The notes beneath the pieces were generated by a model. It searched no databases, was not told the DNA's origin, and saw only the letters and a program-made list of their open reading frames with translations. A DNA stretch of 64,000 nt. Origin: Bacteroidales bacterium UBA1794. GTDB taxonomy: Bacteria > Bacteroidota > Bacteroidia > Bacteroidales > Bacteroidaceae. Made by a program: the position numbers and the translations under genes. Positions 16,156 to 22,982 of the stretch are shown one piece after another (within the stretch, counting starts at the first letter, position 1; the number at the start of each line of letters is the position of its first letter). The stretch is taken from positions 1-64,000 of the forward strand of contig DCFW01000005.1 of assembly GCA_002315435.1 (NCBI GenBank), written 5' to 3'.

Positions 16156-16213
16156 TCCAATAGTAGTGCTAATACCTGATAACGTCAAAAGTAAGGCAAG
16201 ATACTTACGATAT

Positions 16214-16252
16214 AGGTCCTTTTTTGTAAATGAAGGGACCTTTATTTTTTTT
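16214..16252 (+). terminator. Intrinsic terminator of higBA
   Basis: AGGTCCTTT (16214-16222) pairs with AAGGGACCT (16233-16241) with one G-T pair, followed by TTATTTTTTTT. It ends the toxin-antitoxin transcript before the metallo-beta-lactamase gene. Confidence 0.8.
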
Positions 16253-16314
16253 GTTATAATAGCTATTGGCAAGGTTCTTGTAATATTGTTTGCATTGATT
16301 TAAATTTAATATAT

Positions 16315-17436
16315 ATGATAAATCTTAAGCGTGTCGTTCATCCTGTTGGACAGGGATCATTTTATTCTGAAAGTTTTTTCTATATGGATAGGAATATCTG
16401 TAATGTTATTTATGATTGTGGATCATCATCAAATCGTTTATCGTTAAGAAATGAAATAGATTCATTTTCTTCTGAAAGAAAAGTCGTAGATATTTTATTT
16501 ATTTCTCATTTTGATAACGATCATATAAATGGTATCAAATATATGAAAGATCAAAATTTTAAGTTTAAGAATGTTATTATTCCATTGATAAATTCAAAAG
16601 ATAAATTTATTTATATTTTGAAAAACATTGGTGATGAAGATTGTCTTGCTTTAATACGTAATCCTCAATCTTTTTTTGGAGATCAGACACGAATAATTAA
16701 AGTTAGTTCCGATTCGAATGGGCAGAGTAACAGAAATGAATCAATTGACATAAATGTAGATGAAAGTAATGAGAATCACCTTGATGAAACGACCATTAAA
16801 AACAATCAGGCAATATCTATTTCAAATCGTATATCTAAAGCTTTTTGGTTCTATATCCCTTTCAATTATTGTGAAAAACAAAGAGAAGAATCTTTAAGAA
16901 ATGAACTCAATAAATTAGAGAATAAGGAAATAAATGAGTTTATTAACAGTCCGAATATAGAAGCAATTATTAACCTTAGCAAAAACATTAACAATATATA
17001 CAAAAAAGTATGTGAAACTAATAGTTCAAATAATGCGTCAATGATAATCTTTTCGGGTCTTTATATTGCTTTAAGAACGTTCGTTCTTGCTTTTTATGGT
17101 CATTGTTATTTCTCCATGGATGAAGCTTGCCTGTACTGTGGCGATATTGGCTTAAATCAAAAGAATATAATAGATGATATTACAGGTAAATTAGGTTTCT
17201 CATGTAACCATATAGGGCTGATTCAAGTACCGCATCATGGTTCTAAAGCAAGCTTTTCAGATGATATATATAAAATTAATACTAGATGTGACTATTTTTT
17301 TCTCTCTTACGGCAATCATCGATATGATTTTCCATCACGAAAAGTATTATTGTCTATGGTAAATAATCATAAACGACTTTTTTTGATTAATGAAAATGAT
17401 GTTTCAATTTTTGTCCAAGAAATATTTCTTTATTAA
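16315..17436 (+). CDS. ComEC-like metallo-beta-lactamase fold protein
   Basis: 373 residues. Metal-binding motif H65-x-D67-x-D69-H70 (SHFDNDHING) and a C-terminal VPHHGSKASF are those of the ComEC/Rec2-like branch of the metallo-beta-lactamase fold, with YCGDIG in between. There are no membrane segments, so it is a soluble stand-alone version. An Asn-rich insert (about 135-245) separates the metal motifs. Such proteins occur in defence-associated operons and as nucleases; here it stands alone between higBA and the tail genes, so a defence or exclusion role is a guess. Confidence 0.75.
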   Translation: MINLKRVVHPVGQGSFYSESFFYMDRNICNVIYDCGSSSNRLSLRNEIDSFSSERKVVDILFISHFDNDHINGIKYMKDQNFKFKNVIIPLINSKDKFIYILKNIGDEDCLALIRNPQSFFGDQTRIIKVSSDSNGQSNRNESIDINVDESNENHLDETTIKNNQAISISNRISKAFWFYIPFNYCEKQREESLRNELNKLENKEINEFINSPNIEAIINLSKNINNIYKKVCETNSSNNASMIIFSGLYIALRTFVLAFYGHCYFSMDEACLYCGDIGLNQKNIIDDITGKLGFSCNHIGLIQVPHHGSKASFSDDIYKINTRCDYFFLSYGNHRYDFPSRKVLLSMVNNHKRLFLINENDVSIFVQEIFLY

Positions 17437-17668
17437 TTTCTCTCTAGAATATTTTACCAATTCATAAAAGCTTCTTCAAGATAGTGACAATGATAAGTTA
17501 GATCGTGATCTTCATTGTACATTTAAGATGCTTCGTCTGATATTGCAGAGATCGGAAAAGATTAGATTTTAACTACAATGCGGAATGCCGGGTATTCTAT
17601 CTGCATTTGCATTGATGGTTACCCGCATTAGTTAATTAAACCCGAATAAGCTTATTCGAATATATTTA
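17437..17668. other. Structured spacer with a 16-bp palindrome
   Basis: No gene. It contains ACAATGA...TCATTGT (around 17488-17520), an AATGCGG...CCGCATT pair flanking 40 nt with inner GGGTA/TACCC, and the perfect palindrome CGAATAAGCTTATTCG at 17643-17658. The palindrome could be an operator for the transcription unit that begins with the gene at 17755. No convincing promoter boxes were found next to it. Confidence 0.4.
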
Positions 17669-17711
17669 GAGGGCGTGATGTCGTGATATAATACGCTCCT
17701 GTCTTTTTATC
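17669..17711 (+). terminator. Conserved GTGA-loop hairpin with U-tract, copy A
   Basis: GGGCGTGATGTC (17671-17682), loop GTGA, TATAATACGCTC (17687-17698), then CTGTCTTTTTATC. It aligns base for base with 35463-35504 ahead of the tape measure gene, including the loop and the GTCTTTTTA tract. It may terminate cargo transcripts before the next virion gene, or attenuate the late operon. Confidence 0.65.
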
Positions 17712-17762
17712 ATAGCCATGATTCATTTAGATTTGAACAAAAATCAAATGAATCATGGCTAT
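17712..17762 (+). promoter_or_regulatory. Inverted repeat that sequesters the start codon at 17755
   Basis: Left arm 17712-17734 begins ATAGCCATGATTCATTT; right arm 17741-17762 ends AAATGAATCATGGCTAT. Arms pair over 17 bp, then a bulged A, then 5 bp, with a 6-nt loop. The ATG at 17755 lies inside the right arm, so the mRNA would hide its own initiation site. A similar arrangement occurs at 35527-35560. Confidence 0.65.
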
Positions 17763-18789
17763 ATCTGTAATAAAAGACGTATCCGATTATAATTTCAGTA
17801 GTGAGTTGCAGAAGCTGCAATTCTCCACGAATAAATCATCTGCTAAGTTCACATTGAAATGTGGCGATGAAACTATTTTGAGTGAAACCTATGTCCCTGA
17901 CGACAAAGGTGTAATTACAATCCTTCAGCTTGATGAACTTGTGTCTCCGCATCTGTGGAGCAATCTGATTGAGCCATTTAGTTATGTTTTGGATGATGGC
18001 GATACTCCAATTGCTAAAACATTCAGCGTCCAACTCTGTACGGCCGAATGTTGGTTACCTGCCAAAACTTTCAATGGCAGTTATTTTTTGTCTACACTTA
18101 TAGGGGATAAAGAAACCTCTATCGGTCGCAAAGAAGTGGTGCACCTTATCATTACTGCTGCTACGGATGTGGTGGCTAGTGCTAAGTATTTTGATGCATC
18201 CTATCAAATGACCACATCAACCGTTAAGCTAAGTTCGTTGACTGATTTAAACAGGGTTCTTACGGTTGATGTCTCTTCGGAACTTTTTGAGGTAAAGGAT
18301 AAAAAACTTGTAGAGTATACAATTAAAGCGGATGCCCGTTCGCAGACGTTCAAAGTCGTAGAAGCTATGGATGCTGCACCTTGTCTATTGTTCAGCAATT
18401 CTTTTGGTTGCCAGGAAACTTTGTATTGTACCGGTACGCACACGTTAGCCCCGGAGTATACACGTTCCTCGGCATATCGTAGTGGCATGTTCCGTAATTA
18501 TGATATCGAAGAAAAACGGATATTTAAGGCTAACACGGGGCCGCTTACAATTGATATGGCGCAATGGGCGCATGATTTGTTTCGGTCTAAAGAAATTTAT
18601 CTTCTTAATGGATTAGTTGTCGGTAAAGAAATTACGATTACTGACAGCAAGGATGAGCAGACAAACGATTTTGATCATGTTCCATCCTTCACCTTTTCAT
18701 ATCAGTATGCACAACGCAACCATAACATCTTGCAGCTTCCACGTGCCGGACGTGTCTTTGATAATACGTTTGATCAAACATTTGAATAG
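17755..18789 (+). CDS. Hypothetical virion-associated protein
   Basis: 344 residues, strand-rich and rich in Ser/Thr, no recognised motif (for example FSYVLDDGDTPIAKTFSVQL and LTIDMAQWAHDLFRSKEIYL). It opens the second structural transcription unit, 2 bp ahead of a small gene and next to the portal candidate. A tail or baseplate component is plausible. Its start codon is buried in a 22-bp hairpin, so expression is probably controlled at translation. Confidence 0.5.
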   Translation: MAISVIKDVSDYNFSSELQKLQFSTNKSSAKFTLKCGDETILSETYVPDDKGVITILQLDELVSPHLWSNLIEPFSYVLDDGDTPIAKTFSVQLCTAECWLPAKTFNGSYFLSTLIGDKETSIGRKEVVHLIITAATDVVASAKYFDASYQMTTSTVKLSSLTDLNRVLTVDVSSELFEVKDKKLVEYTIKADARSQTFKVVEAMDAAPCLLFSNSFGCQETLYCTGTHTLAPEYTRSSAYRSGMFRNYDIEEKRIFKANTGPLTIDMAQWAHDLFRSKEIYLLNGLVVGKEITITDSKDEQTNDFDHVPSFTFSYQYAQRNHNILQLPRAGRVFDNTFDQTFE

Positions 18790-18791
18790 TT

Positions 18792-19028
18792 ATGATAAAG
18801 GTTATACAAATGTATGATGCACTTCGATTACTAGAGACCGGGCGTCCCTGTAATCTTCGTTTGTGGAAAATGTCCACAGGAGATATACTTGAGTATAAGG
18901 GAGCTACTTGTATGGGGTCACATTGGCGTGGTGGAAGGCATCGAGTCCGATTACCTAATTCAGGATTGATTCGGGAGTTCAGAGATATAACATTGTTCAA
19001 TATTAACGGAATGGAGATTTTCTTATGA
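18792..19028 (+). CDS. Hypothetical small phage protein
   Basis: 78 residues, basic, with a Cys/Trp-rich core (RLWKMSTGDILEYKGATCMGSHWRGGRHRVRLPNSG). It lies between the 344-residue gene (2-bp gap) and the portal candidate (4-bp overlap), which supports translation. No known family. Confidence 0.5.
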   Translation: MIKVIQMYDALRLLETGRPCNLRLWKMSTGDILEYKGATCMGSHWRGGRHRVRLPNSGLIREFRDITLFNINGMEIFL

Positions 19029-20416
19029 CGACAAAAATAAATTCGGCTATGGCCGTATCAGAGTTTAAACCTGAAATCTTTCAGCTTGCAGGTTCTAAAT
19101 TAGCAGCGGCTGTAGAGACGGTTGAAGATACAACCGGAATATATGACGAAGACAATATAACAGCTTCGGTCTTATCCGGGCCACATAAGTATCAGTATAT
19201 GCCGTTTGGTTCGGATAATCAACTGCCTTATGACTTGATAGAAAAAATTGGTGGCGATGAAGTGATGAGCCAAAACAAACTGTTTAATGTACTTACTTGC
19301 TATGCAAGCGGACCTAAATATATGGATTATGCCACTGAAAAGCCGACGACGGACAAAGAGATAAAGTCGTGGATCATGCATAACGCGATTCATTCGTTTA
19401 TGTTGGAGCAATCTACAGATATGAAATATTTCTTTTTCTGTGTATCGGTAATCATCTTGAGCAATGACGGCAAACAGATCGTGAAGCTTCGACACAAAGA
19501 GGCTTGCTTTTGCCGTTTTGAAAAGGCTGATTCTTCCGGACGCATTAATCATGTCTTTTATGCTAATTGGCGCAATAGTCAACAACCAAATGAAAGTAAT
19601 GTTGAGGTTCTTACACTTCTTGACGAGCATGATCCGCTGGGAGATCTTGAGGTACTTTTGGGGCGAGTTCCGGGTGATGACGGTAAAACTCGTATCTGCA
19701 CCAAAGAGCGCAAGTTTGCGATTTTAGTTCGTTTCCCTACTGCAGGATGCCAATATTACCCGATTCCATATTATACTTCAATTTTTCGTGGTGATTGGTA
19801 TACTATCAAACGGTTGATAGGTGTAGGTAAAAAATCGATGTTGCGTAATCATGCATCTATCAAATACCAGGTAGAGATCCATAAGGATTATTGGGCAAAT
19901 ATCTTTAAAGAAGAGCATGTAACGGATCCGGTAAAGCAGCAGGAACGAATCAAGCAGGAAAAGAAAAACATACAAGAGTTTCTTTCCGGAATAGAGAACA
20001 GCGGTAAGATGTGGATAACGGGATATTACGTTAATCCAGATGGCAAAGAGGTTCGTATGGTGCGCATCAATACCATTGATACGACTAAAGCCGGAGGTGA
20101 GTTTTCGTCCGATATCGAGGAAGCTAGTAACATGACTTGTTATGGTGATAATATACATCCTAATTTGGTGGGTGCCACACCTGGTAAATCACAATCAAAC
20201 AATAGCGGTTCGGATAAACGCGAGCTTTTTACGCTGAAGCAATCCCTTGAGATAGCTTTTCATGATCTTATGGCCATACCCCACAATGTGTGCATTCACT
20301 TTAATGATTGGCAGGATAAAGTTTATCCAGATGTCCCTATTATTTTGCTAACAACGCTTGATGAGAATAAAGACGCTAAAAAAGTAACTAACAATCCTAC
20401 AAATGAAGACAATTGA
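19025..20416 (+). CDS. Putative portal protein
   Basis: 463 residues. Size, its place with connector-like genes, and features such as the N-terminal YMPFGSDNQLPYDLIEKIGGD and the C-terminal RELFTLKQSLEIAFHDLMAIPHNVC resemble portal proteins of Bacteroidota phages. It would form the dodecameric vertex for DNA entry. No diagnostic motif exists for portals, so confidence is moderate. It overlaps both neighbours (4 and 14 bp). Confidence 0.6.
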   Translation: MTTKINSAMAVSEFKPEIFQLAGSKLAAAVETVEDTTGIYDEDNITASVLSGPHKYQYMPFGSDNQLPYDLIEKIGGDEVMSQNKLFNVLTCYASGPKYMDYATEKPTTDKEIKSWIMHNAIHSFMLEQSTDMKYFFFCVSVIILSNDGKQIVKLRHKEACFCRFEKADSSGRINHVFYANWRNSQQPNESNVEVLTLLDEHDPLGDLEVLLGRVPGDDGKTRICTKERKFAILVRFPTAGCQYYPIPYYTSIFRGDWYTIKRLIGVGKKSMLRNHASIKYQVEIHKDYWANIFKEEHVTDPVKQQERIKQEKKNIQEFLSGIENSGKMWITGYYVNPDGKEVRMVRINTIDTTKAGGEFSSDIEEASNMTCYGDNIHPNLVGATPGKSQSNNSGSDKRELFTLKQSLEIAFHDLMAIPHNVCIHFNDWQDKVYPDVPIILLTTLDENKDAKKVTNNPTNEDN

Positions 20417-21215
20417 TCAACAGAAATTTGAGCATTATGTGTCTGCAGCGACGAATGCCCAGTCTACAATATTTGACATGCTTGGCGATTACATTGATGT
20501 CGCGGAATCATGGCTGCAGCATAATATATTAGGTTCCGGACTTAAGGTGGAAGATTTAAATGAGACTTTGACGATTGAAGCCGAACGGTTCATTTGTCTA
20601 TATTCTTTCTATAATGCGATTCCTGAGCTGGATCTTATTTTGACGGATAACGGCTTCGGCATAGTGAATAATGATAATGTGTCACCGGCATCTGCTGATC
20701 GCGTTGATAAACTCCGCAAGCAAGTGCTCAAGTTATCAAATAATGCTCTTGACTGCATTATAGATGGTTTACGTGGCAATGCTTCTTGGGATGATTCGGC
20801 TTTGGCTCATATTCTTATATCATCAACATTCTATAAAGCAGATCATTTGAGCACGTATGCAGGTATGGCAGATGCAACGCGCCTTGAGTTGGCCAATTGC
20901 AAAACATCCATATTTGCTGCTGAAAATAAGGTCGTTAAACGCATCTCGTTAAACTTATTCAAATATCTCCTTGAGGGCATACGTCACGATGATTTAAAAG
21001 ATGTGGAGCTGGACTTGCTCGATTCTATTCGTCGTGTGGTCGGACTTCATCTTTCTAAAGATTTGAATTCCGAGGATGTGGCACTTGATGATATAGAGAA
21101 TTTCTTAGAGAGCAATCTTGATGCTTTCCCATTATATATGTCTAGTAATGAATATAAAGTTAAACACTATGAGCACTTTCAAAATGCTAAAGACGACTCC
21201 ACCTACTTTTTCTGA
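20403..21215 (+). CDS. Putative head-tail connector region protein
   Basis: 270 residues, almost entirely helical, resembling the DUF6712-type proteins of Bacteroidota phages (NAQSTIFDMLGDYIDVAESWLQHNILG). Overlaps the portal by 14 bp and the next gene by 47 bp. Head completion or neck function is inferred from position only. Confidence 0.5.
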   Translation: MKTIDQQKFEHYVSAATNAQSTIFDMLGDYIDVAESWLQHNILGSGLKVEDLNETLTIEAERFICLYSFYNAIPELDLILTDNGFGIVNNDNVSPASADRVDKLRKQVLKLSNNALDCIIDGLRGNASWDDSALAHILISSTFYKADHLSTYAGMADATRLELANCKTSIFAAENKVVKRISLNLFKYLLEGIRHDDLKDVELDLLDSIRRVVGLHLSKDLNSEDVALDDIENFLESNLDAFPLYMSSNEYKVKHYEHFQNAKDDSTYFF

Positions 21216-21966
21216 TCGCAATCTGAACTTTGTTGTTCCTGATGCCTGGGAGAAGTTGACGCAACAGCAACTTCGCTATGTATATTATGCTATGCTCAAT
21301 TATGAAGGTGAGAGTGCCAAGATCTACATTCTCGTACGGTTGTTAGGCTTGCGCATATATAAACCCTATAATGACGGTTGGATATGTGGTGCTAAGCTGG
21401 CAGATAGTCGCCTGATACGTTTTCGTATGCCCACATGGCGTATGCAGTATTATTCAGGCATTATCAATTTTGTTGACCAAATCCCCGACGTTCCTGTACG
21501 TATCGAGCATGTGGATAAATGCACTGCAGCCGATGCCAGGTTACAGGGAGTTTCATTCTTTGATTATTTGCAGCTTGAGAATCTGTTTCAAGGCTTTTTA
21601 ATTGAGAAAAAAGATGATCAACTTTTGTCAATGGCCAAGATATTATATTGCGATGGTAAAGGTCATCATCCTGATAAGTTGCATGCCTCTCAAGTGGAGC
21701 TGCTGTCTGTATTTAAATGGTATGAATCCGTTAAGATTTTATTCTCTAGGTATTTCCCGTTTTTCTTTCAACCGTGTACCGATGATGACGGCGTGGAGCG
21801 TCCGGATATGCTAGAGATTATGAACTCTGAAATTCGTGCACTGACAGGCGGAGATGTAACGAAAGAAAAACAAGTCTTTGATATGGACTGTTGGCGTGCA
21901 CTCACAGAGCTTAATGCTAAAGCACGAGAAACAAAAGAATTTAATGAGAAATATGGACAGCATTAA
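21169..21966 (+). CDS. Hypothetical phage protein
   Basis: 265 residues from the ATG at 21169, which gives a usual N-terminus; a start at 21118 would overlap the preceding gene more. Contains aromatic-rich stretches (YVYYAMLNYEGES, KWYESVKILFSRYFPFFFQP). No known domain. It belongs to a run of overlapping connector-region genes. Confidence 0.5.
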   Translation: MSTFKMLKTTPPTFSDRNLNFVVPDAWEKLTQQQLRYVYYAMLNYEGESAKIYILVRLLGLRIYKPYNDGWICGAKLADSRLIRFRMPTWRMQYYSGIINFVDQIPDVPVRIEHVDKCTAADARLQGVSFFDYLQLENLFQGFLIEKKDDQLLSMAKILYCDGKGHHPDKLHASQVELLSVFKWYESVKILFSRYFPFFFQPCTDDDGVERPDMLEIMNSEIRALTGGDVTKEKQVFDMDCWRALTELNAKARETKEFNEKYGQH

Positions 21967-22453
21967 TCTATTTGATGCACATGCTTATTTTAAAAGCTTA
22001 TGTGCTAGAAACAAGTTAGCAATGGCTAATAAGTTTTATCCATGTAGTTGTAGCGGCATTGATTCACTTGAAGATGTTGTATCAAATATCCGTACGCAAT
22101 CTGCATTTTGTTGTGTAGATGATACCAATGATTCTGTTGTTGAGCAAATTAACGGTGGTTACTTCAATCACCGTGTTTTCACGGTATTTCTTCTCAAACG
22201 CTATAAACTGAATGATATGGCCGACCGTCAATCTGCATTAAGTATTTGCCGGCAATTGTTTCGTCAGTTCCATTCAAGGCTGATTATCGACAAAGAAAAT
22301 TTGAATAATGAGCTGATATATTTAAATACGGAGCGCATCCCAAGCCGTGAGATCGGTAAGTACTTTATGGGAGGTTGCACCGGCTTATACTTTATGGTTG
22401 ACGTTCAGGAACCTACACAACTAATTTATAACAAAGATGAGTGGAGCGAGTGA
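21953..22453 (+). CDS. Hypothetical phage protein
   Basis: 166 residues starting at ATG 21953, 14 bp before the upstream stop; the longer frame from 21878 is unlikely. It has a cysteine cluster (KFYPCSCSGIDS, AFCCVDD) and no recognised domain. Overlaps the next gene by 17 bp. A tail-terminator or neck role is possible by position. Confidence 0.45.
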   Translation: MDSINLFDAHAYFKSLCARNKLAMANKFYPCSCSGIDSLEDVVSNIRTQSAFCCVDDTNDSVVEQINGGYFNHRVFTVFLLKRYKLNDMADRQSALSICRQLFRQFHSRLIIDKENLNNELIYLNTERIPSREIGKYFMGGCTGLYFMVDVQEPTQLIYNKDEWSE

Positions 22454-22928
22454 TTGGAATAATTCCACTCCTGAACAACGACAAAAGTATATTCAGGAGT
22501 GGACTAATATGATGGTTACAATATGGCGTGAGAAGATCGAACGCCTTCATGTAATAGATACAGGTACGTTACTGCAGGATATCACCGGTAATTTTTCTTC
22601 TGTAAATAACATGGAGGTTTTTACGATAACTCATAAGTTTTTGGAGTACGGTATTTTTCAAGAACTCGGAGTAGGTCGTGGTTATTCACGTGATAACGGC
22701 GGTAATCTTGATTTCTTGGATCCGAATGCTACACAGCGCAAATCAAAACATAGACAGAAATCCGGTAAAGTGACAGGACCGGGACATAGACATGAACGAA
22801 AATGGTTTTCAAAGAAGTATTATGCATCTATTATGGTGATGAAAGAAGAGATGGCACAGATGTACGGCCAGGCATTTGCCGGCATTATGAGTAATGCTTT
22901 TAATGACTTGAACAGCAAGTTACGTTAG
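22437..22928 (+). CDS. HK97 gp10-like neck or tail completion protein
   Basis: 163 residues. Opening helix (MMVTIWREKIERLHVIDTGTLLQDI), then EYGIFQELGVGRGYSRDNGG and a basic segment (QRKSKHRQKSGKVTGPGHRHERKWFSKKYY), resemble gp10/minor-tail completion proteins. It ends the connector gene run. The stop is followed by CCTGTCTTTTTATC (22930-22943), identical over 14 nt to the U-tract at 17698-17711. Confidence 0.45.
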   Translation: MSGASDWNNSTPEQRQKYIQEWTNMMVTIWREKIERLHVIDTGTLLQDITGNFSSVNNMEVFTITHKFLEYGIFQELGVGRGYSRDNGGNLDFLDPNATQRKSKHRQKSGKVTGPGHRHERKWFSKKYYASIMVMKEEMAQMYGQAFAGIMSNAFNDLNSKLR

Positions 22929-22982
22929 CCTGTCTTTTTATCCCGGCATACTTACTTCTATTTTCGCATCAAAATAAATTTT

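Noticed and set aside
14113..17754. Integrated conjugative element suggested by the RadC gene
   Set aside because: No integrase, relaxase or transfer genes are present and no direct repeats bound the block; it is better described as phage cargo.
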